Of a stretch of DNA of 20,901 nt, positions 9,116 through 17,780 are shown one piece after another. The notes beneath the pieces were generated by a model. That model did not search any database and had not been told where the DNA came from. It saw nothing but the letters and a program-made list of their open reading frames with translations. The stretch spans positions 1 through 20,901 of the forward strand of contig CAKSWS010000031.1 of assembly GCA_934512155.1 (NCBI GenBank), given 5' to 3'. The translations under genes and the position numbers were made by a program. Numbering within the stretch: position 1 is the stretch's first letter; each line of letters opens with the position of its first letter. This DNA is from an uncultured Eubacterium sp. Its GTDB lineage: Bacteria; Bacillota; Clostridia; Oscillospirales; Acutalibacteraceae.

Positions 9116-10321
9116 GTGATATTTTTGAAAAAAGCCGTTAGAATAATAGATTCATTTTTTGCATTGTTTACAGCCGTTATTTATTCTCTTGTGATTTACG
9201 GCACAGTGGCATTGCCCAATAATGTGGTGGTTTACGGTAATGATTTGCCGCAATTTCAACAAATTTATAATGTTACGGCACATAAAGATTATGAAAGCGT
9301 TGATTTTCAAAGTGCCGATTCTGTGGGCGGTACAGACGGTGAATTAAAACTTCTCGGCGTTATTCCTGTTAAAAATGAAACAATTATAAGCAGTGAAAGT
9401 AATAAAGTTCTTGTTTCAGGTAAATCATTTGGAATTAAACTTTATACCGACGGCGTTATTATTGTCGGCACAAAGGATATAAATATTGACGGCAAAATAG
9501 TAAACCCATCTAAATCGGCAGGTTTGCAGGTTGGCGATGTTATTGTTTCAATAAACGGTAAGCGTGTTTATTCGTCTGATGAAGTTGAAAATGTTTTAAA
9601 CGATAACAACGGAAAAGATTATACTATTAAAATTAAACGAAATTCTGTTTATAAAACGTTTACACTTCACCCTGTTTATGTGCAAAATGAGGGTTGCTAT
9701 AAGGCGGGTATGTGGGTTCGTGATTCAACTGCCGGTATAGGTACGGTTACATTTTATTATCCTAAAACGTCAACTGTTGCAACTTTGGGTCATCCTGTTA
9801 CAGATGTGGACACAGGCGATATTATGCCTATTTTAAACGGTGAAGCAGTTGAAACCTGCGTTACGTCGGTAACAAAATCTTCTGCCGAGGAAACAGGTTC
9901 TTTAAGCTGTGATTTTTTAAATAAATCCATTGCGGCTTTAACAAAAAATACAACCTACGGCGTTTATGGCAAATACACAAATCAAACTGATTTATCGGGT
10001 ACAAATGCTTATGAAATTGCGTCTGTTCAGGAAATTGAAAAAGGTTTTTGCCAAATAATTTGCACCGTTGAAGGGGAGACACCAAAAACATATTCGGCGC
10101 AGATTCAAAGAATTTTTTATAATGAAAACGAAAAAAATATGATCATTAAAATTACGGATGAGGAATTATTGCAAAAAACGGGCGGTATTGTGCAGGGAAT
10201 GAGTGGCACACCTATAATTCAAAACGGCAAGCTTATAGGTGCAATAACCCATGTTATTGTAAATAATCCTCAAAAGGGTTATGCTGTTTTTGCCCAAACC
10301 ATGGCAAATGAATGTAAGTGA
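9116..10321 (+). CDS. spoIVB: SpoIVB peptidase (sporulation signalling protease)
   Basis: SpoIVB is a family S55 serine protease made in the forespore and moved into the space between forespore and mother cell. There it triggers pro-sigma-K processing. From the GTG at 9116, with GAAAGG at 9105-9110, the product is 401 residues. It has one N-terminal membrane anchor (about 12-34), a PDZ domain around 110-190 including GLQVGDVIVSINGKRV, catalytic His in TLGHP (H226) and catalytic Ser in GMSGTP (S363). The B. subtilis residues are His236 and Ser378. An in-frame ATG at 9047 would add 23 residues and a second hydrophobic stretch but has no clear ribosome binding site. spo0A, the usual neighbour, is absent. 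The identity implies an endospore-forming lineage. Confidence 0.9.
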   Translation: MIFLKKAVRIIDSFFALFTAVIYSLVIYGTVALPNNVVVYGNDLPQFQQIYNVTAHKDYESVDFQSADSVGGTDGELKLLGVIPVKNETIISSESNKVLVSGKSFGIKLYTDGVIIVGTKDINIDGKIVNPSKSAGLQVGDVIVSINGKRVYSSDEVENVLNDNNGKDYTIKIKRNSVYKTFTLHPVYVQNEGCYKAGMWVRDSTAGIGTVTFYYPKTSTVATLGHPVTDVDTGDIMPILNGEAVETCVTSVTKSSAEETGSLSCDFLNKSIAALTKNTTYGVYGKYTNQTDLSGTNAYEIASVQEIEKGFCQIICTVEGETPKTYSAQIQRIFYNENEKNMIIKITDEELLQKTGGIVQGMSGTPIIQNGKLIGAITHVIVNNPQKGYAVFAQTMANECK

Positions 10322-10343
10322 AATATAATGTATATAAATAATT

Positions 10344-10386
10344 AAAGCAGTTGGTTGTTTAATAATTTCCAAACTGCTTTTTATTT
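10344..10386 (+). terminator. intrinsic terminator after spoIVB
   Basis: AAAGCAGTT (10344-10352) pairs with AACTGCTTT (10372-10380), and GG (10353-10354) with CC (10369-10370), leaving one bulged A and a 14-base loop. A T-rich tail follows. The A-run on the 5' side could let it act in both directions, but no reverse-strand gene faces it. Confidence 0.8.
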
Positions 10387-10387
10387 G

Positions 10388-10416
10388 TTGAAATGTTGTA
10401 TTTTATATGTTAAAAT
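10388..10416 (+). promoter_or_regulatory. extended -10 promoter for the YfhO-family gene
   Basis: TTGAAA (10388-10393) and TAAAAT (10411-10416) are 17 bases apart, with TGT directly before the -10 box giving an extended -10 (TGn). Predicted start is near 10423. It begins only about 8 bases after the spoIVB terminator tail. Confidence 0.75.
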
Positions 10417-10467
10417 GCAATATAGTGGATTATTATGCGTTTGCAAATAAAGATTGGCGGTGGAAAA

Positions 10468-13107
10468 ATGAAATCATTTTTCAAAAAACATGGCAAAACA
10501 ATATTGCTTTTGGCAGTTGCTTTTACAATCCCATTGGCACTTTTGTGTGTTGCGTTTGCTTATGAGGGTATTGCTCCTTTTGGCGACTTAAATGTTTTTA
10601 TGTGGGATTCAAAACTTCAATACAAAGATTATTTTGGCTATTTATGGGATGTTTTACACGGTAATGCAAGTCTTGCTTACTCTGCTTCAAAATCACTCGG
10701 CGGTCAAATGGCAGGTTTGGTTGCTTATTATCTTACTTGTCCGTTGAATTTGCTGATTTACTTTTTTGATAAATCACAAATCGGTTTGTTTTTATCATTG
10801 GAAACAATTTTAAAAATGTCTTTCGCCGGTTTAACGGCAAGTTACTTTTTAAAGAAAAGGTACAACATTAGCAGCGTTGTTACGGTTATACTTTCAACTT
10901 GCTATGCTCTTATGGAGTATAATGTTTATTATTGCAGAAATATAATGTGGCTTGATGGTGCGGTTTTATTACCTCTTGCCTGCCTTGGTGCATACGAGCT
11001 TCTTCATAAAAACAAAAAAGGACTGCTTTATTTTTCTATTGCAATGGCAATTATTTCGAACTGGTATTCAGGTTTTATGGTTTGTCTTATGACAGGCTTT
11101 TACTTCCTTTTTGAGCTTGTTTTGAAATATGATTTTCATGATTTTAAGGGCAAAGTTAAAAACTTTGTTTTGGATTGTGTTAAATTTGTTGCAGATATGA
11201 TTTTGGGCGTGCTTACAAGCTGTGCCGTTCTTTTGCCGGCGTGTCTTTCTCTTGTAGGCGGTAAAGCAACGTTTAAGCTTATTTATGCTCAAATGAATTT
11301 CAGCTTTCTTTATACTTTCAGAGGATTTGATATAAATTCTTCTGTTAATACCAAAACTTCGCCTTTGCTTTATATCGGAGGCATAGTTCTTCTTCTTGTG
11401 GTTTATCTTTTGTTTGATAAAAGAATTGACCTTAAAACAAAAATATGTTCTGCAATGCTGTTTGTGTTTATGATTTTCGGATTCTGCTTTAAAGAATTTG
11501 AATTAATGTGGACGGCTTTTGTTAAAAGTAATTCGTATAATTTCCGTTTTGCATTTGTTTTTGGCTTTGTTATGATAATGCTTGCAGGTAAAGCTGTTAA
11601 AGCCATTCAAGATAACGGAAATGTTGTTGAAAAGCCTGCAATGTTTAAAGCACTCGGCCTTATTGCCGGCGTTGCTTTAATTCTTGATTTGCAAAATGCA
11701 TTTGAAAACAGATTTGTTGCAAATGTTTATCTTTTCGCATTTGCATTTTATACTTTGTTACTTATTGTTTATTATTGCCAAAAAAGCAATAAGGCGGTTA
11801 AAACCGTTTCAGTTGTACTTGTGGCTTTGCTTACATTCGGTGAATTAGGGGTTAATTCGCTTTTGGCATTCAGAGATTACGATGTGTCTGACAGTGTTTA
11901 TTCAGATTATACAAAAAATATGTCTGCTATTGTTGATGAAATGAAATCGAAGGACACTTCTTTCTACAGATTCGAGAAAAATTACTCTTATCTTTCAAAA
12001 CTTAAAAGTGATGTTGCAACCTGCGAACCGCTTTTGTTTAACTATAACAGCATAGAGCATTACAGTTCTACTTATGACGGCAATGTGGATGAATTTATGG
12101 CGTCAATGGGCTATTCGGATTCAACCTATATTCCGGATGAAAATTCAAATGATAAAATCATGTTCCCAACAGATACTTATTGGAACAGTTCAATGATTTT
12201 AACGGAAACTGTTTTGGGCGTTAAGTATGAATTGGCACAAAGTCAAACCTTTGGAATGTCGCCTTACGAAATGGAAAGCAAAATGCCTGACGGTTATGCA
12301 ATGTATGAAAATATAAATGCTTTGCCTCTGGCATATAACGTTTCCGAAAATGCGGCAGAAAATGTGGAATATGGTTTAAATCCTTTTGATAATCAAGAAA
12401 TTTTTGTAAATCAACTTTTGGGTGAAGATGACGAAATTTACGAAAATCTTAATCCTGAACTTGTAAGTTTTAAGGACGGCTCGGAAAAATATTCTGTAAC
12501 TGCTTCCGTAAACGGACCGCTATACTTTTATACTGACGGCTATAAGCTTCACAGTGATGATTATAAAGAAAATTGCCGTTTGTATGTAAATGGCGAATTA
12601 GCCCAAAATATTTGCCAGCGTTTCCTTGAAAATGCTGTTTATTTAGGCAATTACAATGCCGGTGATGTTGTTGAAATAGAAATTAAACATGTTTCAAAAA
12701 ATAAAAAGGAACTTTCAAAGAAACATGAAATTTATGTTTCACAGCTTAATGAGGATGCATATAATCATGTTTGCGAAAAATTAACTGCAGGTTCAAGCAC
12801 CGATTTAAATGTAAACGGAAATGTTATTTCCGGAACTTATAAAACAGATAATGACAGTTTGGTTATGTTAACCATTCCTTATGCCGAAGGTTGGACGGTT
12901 TATGTTGACGGCGAAAAAACAGAGTATAAAGAACTTTGCAAAACATTTATGGGTATTGAACTTACAGCAGGTGAGCATCGAATTGAAATGAAATTTGAAA
13001 CTCCGGGTCAAAAAGCAGGTAATGCAGCAACTGTTTTGGGCATTGCAGGATTTGCTGCTTGGTGCATTTGTGAAGCTGTTGTTTCTAAAAAGAAAAAAGT
13101 TAAATAG
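10468..13107 (+). CDS. YfhO-family polytopic membrane protein (GT-C-like glycosyltransferase)
   Basis: This 879-residue protein resembles the YfhO family (bacterial membrane protein YfhO). In B. subtilis YfhO takes part in adding sugar to lipoteichoic acid from an undecaprenyl-phosphate-linked donor on the outer face. It begins with a basic stretch and a first membrane span (about 8-31), then the conserved early extracytoplasmic loop GDLNVFMWDSKLQYKDYF. About a dozen hydrophobic segments follow to residue 470. A long polar, probably outside, beta-rich region runs from 480 to 845, and a final span is followed by the basic tail SKKKKVK. ATG 10468 follows GGCGGTGG; an in-frame ATG at 10435 lies 33 bases upstream without a ribosome binding site. 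It is a single-gene unit between two terminators. The acceptor polymer is unknown. Confidence 0.82.
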   Translation: MKSFFKKHGKTILLLAVAFTIPLALLCVAFAYEGIAPFGDLNVFMWDSKLQYKDYFGYLWDVLHGNASLAYSASKSLGGQMAGLVAYYLTCPLNLLIYFFDKSQIGLFLSLETILKMSFAGLTASYFLKKRYNISSVVTVILSTCYALMEYNVYYCRNIMWLDGAVLLPLACLGAYELLHKNKKGLLYFSIAMAIISNWYSGFMVCLMTGFYFLFELVLKYDFHDFKGKVKNFVLDCVKFVADMILGVLTSCAVLLPACLSLVGGKATFKLIYAQMNFSFLYTFRGFDINSSVNTKTSPLLYIGGIVLLLVVYLLFDKRIDLKTKICSAMLFVFMIFGFCFKEFELMWTAFVKSNSYNFRFAFVFGFVMIMLAGKAVKAIQDNGNVVEKPAMFKALGLIAGVALILDLQNAFENRFVANVYLFAFAFYTLLLIVYYCQKSNKAVKTVSVVLVALLTFGELGVNSLLAFRDYDVSDSVYSDYTKNMSAIVDEMKSKDTSFYRFEKNYSYLSKLKSDVATCEPLLFNYNSIEHYSSTYDGNVDEFMASMGYSDSTYIPDENSNDKIMFPTDTYWNSSMILTETVLGVKYELAQSQTFGMSPYEMESKMPDGYAMYENINALPLAYNVSENAAENVEYGLNPFDNQEIFVNQLLGEDDEIYENLNPELVSFKDGSEKYSVTASVNGPLYFYTDGYKLHSDDYKENCRLYVNGELAQNICQRFLENAVYLGNYNAGDVVEIEIKHVSKNKKELSKKHEIYVSQLNEDAYNHVCEKLTAGSSTDLNVNGNVISGTYKTDNDSLVMLTIPYAEGWTVYVDGEKTEYKELCKTFMGIELTAGEHRIEMKFETPGQKAGNAATVLGIAGFAAWCICEAVVSKKKKVK

Positions 13108-13113
13108 GTTATT

Positions 13114-13147
13114 AAAAAAGTGTCGATGAATTCATCGGCACTTTTTT
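13114..13147 (+). terminator. intrinsic terminator after the YfhO-family gene
   Basis: AAAAAAGTG (13114-13122) pairs with CACTTTTTT (13139-13147), and the helix continues through one T-G wobble into GATG/CATC around an AATT loop. The T run forms the 3' arm and tail. The symmetric A/T runs would allow bidirectional use. Confidence 0.88.
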
Positions 13148-13168
13148 GTGTATTCATAATATGTTTAC

Positions 13169-13197
13169 TTGAATTATATTAATTATTATTATATAAT
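13169..13197 (+). promoter_or_regulatory. promoter of the fucose operon
   Basis: TTGAAT (13169-13174) and a perfect TATAAT (13192-13197) are spaced by 17 bases, placing the predicted start at about 13204. The leader is only about 33 bases before the fucA ATG and contains the AAAGGAAAGGGG ribosome binding site (13217-13228). Confidence 0.8.
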
Positions 13198-13200
13198 ATA

Positions 13201-13219
13201 TTTGTAAAATTTTATCAAA
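13201..13219 (+). promoter_or_regulatory. imperfect palindrome over the fuc transcription start, candidate operator
   Basis: TTTG-T-AAAA-TTTT-AT-CAAA is a near-symmetric 19-base inverted repeat spanning about -3 to +16 of the predicted fuc promoter, where a repressor would block initiation. It loosely resembles a catabolite-response element but lacks the central CG. The flanking DNA is AT-rich, so chance is a real alternative. Confidence 0.35.
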
Positions 13220-13236
13220 GGAAAGGGGTAAAACTA

Positions 13237-13953
13237 ATGGAAAATATTGATGAAATTAAAGCCCAAATCTGTGATGTTTGCCATAAAATGTGGCAGCTTG
13301 GTTGGGTTGCCGCAAATGACGGTAATGTTAGCGTAAAACTTGAAAACGGCAATATTCTTGCAACGCCAACAGGTATGAGCAAATCTTTTATTACACCCGA
13401 AAAACTTGTTTTGTTAGACAGTAAGGGTAATGTGATTGAGGCTGCCGAGGGTTTAAGACCTTCAAGTGAAATTAAAATGCATCTTCGTTGTTATGATAAG
13501 CGTGATGACGTTAAAAGCGTAATTCACGCTCATCCACCCGGAGCAACAGGCTTCGCAGTGGCTCATAAAGCAATGGATATGTATAATATGATTGAAGATG
13601 TTGCAGTTATCGGTGCAGTTCCGTTAACACCTTACGGTACACCATCTACAACAGAGGTTCCGGATGCTATTGAACCTTATCTTGAAGAACATGACGTTAT
13701 GCTTCTTGAAAACCACGGCGCTCTTGCAGTGGGCAGTGATGTTATAACTGCTTTTTACAGAATGGAAAGTCTTGAACTTTGGGCGAAAATCACAATCAAT
13801 GCCGTTATTTTGGGTGGCAGTCACGATATCAGCAAAGAAAATATTCAAAAACTTATTGATTTAAGAGGTTATTACAGAGTTACGGGCAGGCATCCGGGCT
13901 ATAAGCAGTTTAATCCGGATGACCCAATGCTTCATGCAGATAATAAGGAGTAA
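13237..13953 (+). CDS. fucA: L-fuculose-1-phosphate aldolase (class II aldolase)
   Basis: FucA cleaves L-fuculose 1-phosphate to dihydroxyacetone phosphate and L-lactaldehyde using a zinc ion. The 238-residue protein keeps the expected zinc and acid residues of the class II aldolase/adducin fold: E78 in SSEIKMH, H97 and H99 in VIHAHPP, and H160 in ENHGALAVG. The N-terminal GWVAANDGNVSVK segment is the phosphate-binding loop region of the family. It is somewhat longer than the 215-residue E. coli enzyme, with extra residues at the C terminus. The start follows a strong AAAGGAAAGGGG site. It is first in the operon and fucU begins 3 bases after it. Rhamnulose- or ribulose-phosphate aldolase activity is possible from family alone, but the adjacent FucI and FucU favour fuculose phosphate. 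Confidence 0.9.
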   Translation: MENIDEIKAQICDVCHKMWQLGWVAANDGNVSVKLENGNILATPTGMSKSFITPEKLVLLDSKGNVIEAAEGLRPSSEIKMHLRCYDKRDDVKSVIHAHPPGATGFAVAHKAMDMYNMIEDVAVIGAVPLTPYGTPSTTEVPDAIEPYLEEHDVMLLENHGALAVGSDVITAFYRMESLELWAKITINAVILGGSHDISKENIQKLIDLRGYYRVTGRHPGYKQFNPDDPMLHADNKE

Positions 13954-13956
13954 TTT

Positions 13957-14394
13957 ATGTTAAAAGGAATTCCAAGTGTTTTGTCGCCGGAACTGTTAAA
14001 AGCCCTTTGCGAAATGGGTCATGGCGATGAAGTAGTTATTGCAGACGGTAATTTTCCCGGCGAAAGCGTAGGTAAAAACGCTGTTGTTGTCAGAGCAGAC
14101 GGTCATGGCGTACCTGAAATATTGGATGCGGTTTTGAGTCTTATTCCTCTTGATACTTATACAGAAAAACCGGTTGCTCTTATGCAGCTTGTTGAAGGCG
14201 AAACTTGCGGCGTTCCTCCTATTTGGGATAAGTACGACGAAATTATCAAAAAGCATGAGGGCAAAAGTGTAAATATTGAATATACCGAGCGTTTTGCTTT
14301 TTATGAACGGGCAAAAAATGCTTATTTAATCATTGCAACAGGCGAGGAAGCAATTTATGCAAACATCCTTTTGAAAAAAGGGGTAGTTAAATGA
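13957..14394 (+). CDS. fucU: L-fucose mutarotase (RbsD/FucU family)
   Basis: This 145-residue protein matches the RbsD/FucU family that interconverts alpha and beta anomers of L-fucose (or ribose) so the isomerase gets its preferred form. It begins MLKGIPSVLSPELLKALCEMGHGDEVVIADGNFP-like, with the family's conserved histidine (H22) and aspartates (D24, D30) near the active site. The length agrees with FucU (about 140) rather than being a fragment. It starts 3 bases after fucA, preceded by AAGGAG in the fucA end, and its stop overlaps the next start by 4 bases (ATGA). Location between fucA and the kinase supports FucU over RbsD. Confidence 0.92.
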   Translation: MLKGIPSVLSPELLKALCEMGHGDEVVIADGNFPGESVGKNAVVVRADGHGVPEILDAVLSLIPLDTYTEKPVALMQLVEGETCGVPPIWDKYDEIIKKHEGKSVNIEYTERFAFYERAKNAYLIIATGEEAIYANILLKKGVVK

Positions 14395-15809
14395 AAACTG
14401 TAGTTGCTTTTGATTTTGGCGCTTCAAGCGGCAGGGCTATTAAAGCGGTTTATGATAACGGTAAAATTTCATATGAAGAAATTCATCGTTTTGAAAATAT
14501 CCCCGTAATTGATGATACGGGCGTTCATCACGATGTTCCTATGATTTTGAATGAAATCAAAACTGCCGTTGCAAAGGCAGGCAATATAGACGCTTTGGCT
14601 TTTGATACTTGGGGCGTAGACTATGGCTTAATTGGCAAAAACGGCGAATTAATTGATTTACCTTATCACTATAGAGATTTAAGAACCGAAAATGCATTGG
14701 AAAAGGTTGAAAAGGTTATAAATTTTAATGATTTGTATTCCGAAACAGGCAATCAAATTATGAACATTAACACGCTTTTTCAGCTTGTAAGCGATAAAAA
14801 GTTAGGTGATGCCAAAAAAATTGTTTTTATGCCTGATTTATTTGGCTATCTTTTAACAGGAAATATTGTTTGTGATGAAACTATAGCTTCAACATCTCAA
14901 ATGCTTAATCCTGTAAATAAGCAGTGGAGCGACAGCGTTGTTGAAAAATGCAGTGTAAACAAAAATATTTTACCTAAAATCGTTAAAAGTGCAACCGTTA
15001 ACGGTGAATATAACGGGATTAAAGTTATAACCGTTGCAGGTCATGATACTCAGTGTGCAGTAGCATCAATGCCTTGTAACGATGGTGAAAATCCAATATT
15101 TTTATCTTGCGGCACTTGGTCTTTAATCGGGTGCGAGCTTGATTTTCCGGTGCTTACGGAAAAAAGCAATGCTCTTGAACTTTCAAACGAACTCGGTGCA
15201 AACGGAAAAATAGATTATTTAAAAAACATTAGCGGATTGTGGCTTATTCAGCAAACAAAAAAAGAGCTGGAGGCGGCAGGTCAAAAACTTTCTTATAATG
15301 ATTTGGAAATTGCTGCAAGGGAAAGTGAACCGTTTAAGTGTTTTGTAGACCCTGATGCACCTGTTTTGTCCGCACACGGTAACCTAATTGAAAAAATTAA
15401 AAAGTATTGTGAAATTACAAATCAATATGTTCCTCAAACAATTGGCGAAATTGTAAGATGTATATATGAAAGCCTTGCTTTAAAGTACAGATATGCTGTT
15501 GAACAAATTAAAGAATGCACAGGAAAAACTTTTGATGTTCTTCATATTTTAGGCGGTGGCACTAAAGATGGTTTTTTGTGTGAATTAACGGCAAACAGCA
15601 CCGATATGCCGGTGGTTGCAGGGCCTGTAGAGGCTACGGCTCTTGGCAATATTATTTTGCAACTTATTGCTCTGGATGAAATTAAAAATGTTGATGAGGG
15701 CAGAAAAATAATTAAACAAAGCGAAAAAACTCATAACTATAAACCTAATCATACCGATGAGTGGGATAAGGCGTTTAATCGTTATGTGCAAATTATAAAC
15801 AGGGGGTAA
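14391..15809 (+). CDS. FGGY sugar kinase, RhaB-like, likely L-fuculokinase
   Basis: This 472-residue FGGY-family kinase probably phosphorylates L-fuculose to L-fuculose 1-phosphate. Its sequence resembles rhamnulokinase (RhaB) rather than E. coli FucK: FDFGASSGR near the N terminus (residues 6-14), the substrate segment AFDTWGVDYGLI, PYHYRDLRT, the catalytic AGHDTQ, and the C-terminal ATP-site LGGGTKDGFLCELTAN. The ATG overlaps the fucU stop by 4 bases and the ribosome binding site AAAAGGGG lies within fucU. Between FucU and FucI the likely substrate is fuculose. Rhamnulose remains possible because the two ketoses are stereoisomers and no rhamnose isomerase is in view. I left the gene symbol empty because family (rhaB) and context (fucK) point to different names. 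Confidence 0.85.
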   Translation: MKTVVAFDFGASSGRAIKAVYDNGKISYEEIHRFENIPVIDDTGVHHDVPMILNEIKTAVAKAGNIDALAFDTWGVDYGLIGKNGELIDLPYHYRDLRTENALEKVEKVINFNDLYSETGNQIMNINTLFQLVSDKKLGDAKKIVFMPDLFGYLLTGNIVCDETIASTSQMLNPVNKQWSDSVVEKCSVNKNILPKIVKSATVNGEYNGIKVITVAGHDTQCAVASMPCNDGENPIFLSCGTWSLIGCELDFPVLTEKSNALELSNELGANGKIDYLKNISGLWLIQQTKKELEAAGQKLSYNDLEIAARESEPFKCFVDPDAPVLSAHGNLIEKIKKYCEITNQYVPQTIGEIVRCIYESLALKYRYAVEQIKECTGKTFDVLHILGGGTKDGFLCELTANSTDMPVVAGPVEATALGNIILQLIALDEIKNVDEGRKIIKQSEKTHNYKPNHTDEWDKAFNRYVQIINRG

Positions 15810-15815
15810 ATATTT

Positions 15816-17600
15816 ATGGTATATCCTAAAATAGGATTAAGACCTGTCATTGACGGCAGATGGGGCGGAGTAAGAGAAAGCCTTGAGTCCAAAACAATGA
15901 CAATGGCTGAAGAAGCTAAAAAACTTATTGAAACAAATTTAAAGTATCCTGACGGCACACCGGTTCAGTGCGTTATTAATAACGGTACTATCGGCGGCGG
16001 CGCAGAGGCTGCTGAATGTGCAGAATATTTTTCAAATCAAAATGTTGTTGCCACTCTTTCAGTAACGCCTTGTTGGTGCTACGGCTCTGAAACATTTGAT
16101 ATGGACCCGCAAACAATTAAGGCTGTTTGGGGCTTTAACGGTACTGAGCGTCCCGGCGCTGTATATCTTGCTGCTGTAATGGCTGCCTATGCCCAAAAAG
16201 GTCTGCCGGCATTCTCTATTTACGGTCATGACGTTCAGGATATTGATGATAATTCAATTCCTGCCGATGTTGCAGAGAAAATTCTTCGCTTTGCAAAATC
16301 GGCGGTTGCTGTGGGTTGGATGAAAAATAAGGCATATGTAAATTTGGGCGGTGTAGCAATGGGTATTGCAGGTTCATATTGTAATGCCGATATGTTTCAA
16401 AAATATTTTGGTATCCGTGCAGAATGGGTTGATATGACGGAAATCGTTCGTCGTATAACTCTTGAAATTTATGATCACGATGAATTTGACAAAGCATATA
16501 AATGGGTTAAAGAAAACTGTAAAGAAGGCTTTGACTGTAACGCAGGTAAGGATTTTCCTGAAATTATCAGAAAATCAAAGGTTGTTGCACCGGATAAAGA
16601 TTGGGAGTTCATTATTAAAATGACTCTTGTTATAAGAGATATTCTTTACGGAAATAAAAAGCTTGATGAAATGGGTTGGCATGAAGAGGCTTTGGGCAAA
16701 AACGCCATTGCCGGCGGTTTTCAAGGTCAAAGAAACTGGACAGACTGGCTTCCTAATGCAGACTTTACAGAAGCAATCATGGCAAGCAGCTTTGACTGGA
16801 ACGGCCCTAAGGCACCAACTCCTTTTGCAACTGAAAACGACACTTTAAACGGCGTTGCAATGATGATTGGTAATCTCGTTTCAAATACTGCACCTTGCTT
16901 TCATGATGTTCGTACATATTGGAGCCCGGAAGCTTGCGAAAGAGTTACAGGCATTAAGCCTGACGGTGTTGCTGCAAACGGCTTTATTCACCTTATTAAT
17001 TCAGGTGCTACTGCTCTTGACGGCTCAGGTGCATCTAAAAACGAAAATGGCAAATCTTGTATGAAACCGTTCTGGGAAATGACAGACAGTGATATTAAAT
17101 CTTGTCTTAATGCTACAGATTGGTGCAGAGCAAACTATGAATATTTCCGTGGCGGCGGATTTTCAAGCCATTTCCGTTGCCGTGCAGAAATGCCTGTTAC
17201 AATGCTTCGTGTTAACGTTGTAGACGGTATCGGTCCTGTTATTCAACTTGCAGAAGGTTATACTGCCGATTTGCCTGATGAAATTCATAATAAAATCGAT
17301 GTCAGAACCGACAGAACATGGCCTACAACTTGGTTTGTTCCAAACCTTACAGGTAAGGACGCATTTAAGGATGTTTACAGTGTTATGGCTAATTGGGGCG
17401 CAAACCACGGCGTAACAGTTTACGGTCACGTAGGCGCTGATATTATTACTGTTGCTTCAATGCTTCGTATTCCTGTAAATATGCATAATGTTGATGACAG
17501 TAAAATATTCAGACCTCATGCTTGGGCTGCTTTCGGTACAGAAGATACTCAGTCTGCAGACTACAGAGCATGTTTAAATTACGGACCATTATATAAATAA
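15816..17600 (+). CDS. fucI: L-fucose isomerase
   Basis: FucI converts L-fucose to L-fuculose with Mn2+ in the cytoplasm, the first step after anomer conversion. The 594-residue length matches the E. coli enzyme (about 591). It opens with [20 protein letters not shown] and contains [14 protein letters not shown]. Candidate metal ligands are E319 (in TEAIM) and D342 (in ATENDTLN), where the E. coli residues are Glu337 and Asp361, plus H538 in YGHVGAD. The C terminus [13 protein letters not shown] is characteristic. It starts 6 bases after the kinase stop, with AGGGGG (15801-15806) overlapping that gene's end. It is last in the operon, followed by a perfect terminator. The enzyme can often act on D-arabinose too. 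Confidence 0.96.
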   Translation: MVYPKIGLRPVIDGRWGGVRESLESKTMTMAEEAKKLIETNLKYPDGTPVQCVINNGTIGGGAEAAECAEYFSNQNVVATLSVTPCWCYGSETFDMDPQTIKAVWGFNGTERPGAVYLAAVMAAYAQKGLPAFSIYGHDVQDIDDNSIPADVAEKILRFAKSAVAVGWMKNKAYVNLGGVAMGIAGSYCNADMFQKYFGIRAEWVDMTEIVRRITLEIYDHDEFDKAYKWVKENCKEGFDCNAGKDFPEIIRKSKVVAPDKDWEFIIKMTLVIRDILYGNKKLDEMGWHEEALGKNAIAGGFQGQRNWTDWLPNADFTEAIMASSFDWNGPKAPTPFATENDTLNGVAMMIGNLVSNTAPCFHDVRTYWSPEACERVTGIKPDGVAANGFIHLINSGATALDGSGASKNENGKSCMKPFWEMTDSDIKSCLNATDWCRANYEYFRGGGFSSHFRCRAEMPVTMLRVNVVDGIGPVIQLAEGYTADLPDEIHNKIDVRTDRTWPTTWFVPNLTGKDAFKDVYSVMANWGANHGVTVYGHVGADIITVASMLRIPVNMHNVDDSKIFRPHAWAAFGTEDTQSADYRACLNYGPLYK

Positions 17601-17624
17601 TTAAAATAATGTTTATGTTAATCG

Positions 17625-17662
17625 GCGAAGAATGCTTTTACGGCATTCTTCGCTTTTTTTTT
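17625..17662 (+). terminator. intrinsic terminator after fucI
   Basis: GCGAAGAATGC (17625-17635) pairs perfectly over 11 bp with GCATTCTTCGC (17643-17653) around a 7-base loop and is followed by nine T residues (17654-17662). It separates the fucose operon from the S10 operon promoter. Confidence 0.95.
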
Positions 17663-17689
17663 GCAAAATTTACATTTAATCAATATATA

Positions 17690-17738
17690 GTGGTTTTGGC
17701 GTTTTAAAAGCACAAGAACCACAAAATATTTTATTGTG
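17690..17738. repeat. two overlapping inverted repeats in the fucI-rpsJ gap
   Basis: GTGGTTTTG (17690-17698) can pair with CAAGAACCAC (17713-17722) with one bulged G. CACAA (17720-17724) faces TTGTG (17734-17738) across a 9-base AT centre. They lie between the fucI terminator and the S10 promoter, upstream of position -100. They could be protein-binding sites or AT-rich chance. Otherwise I see nothing in 17663-17780. Confidence 0.3.
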
Positions 17739-17780
17739 AAATAGTACAAAATTTTTAGCATTGATTTTGGTGGAAATAAC

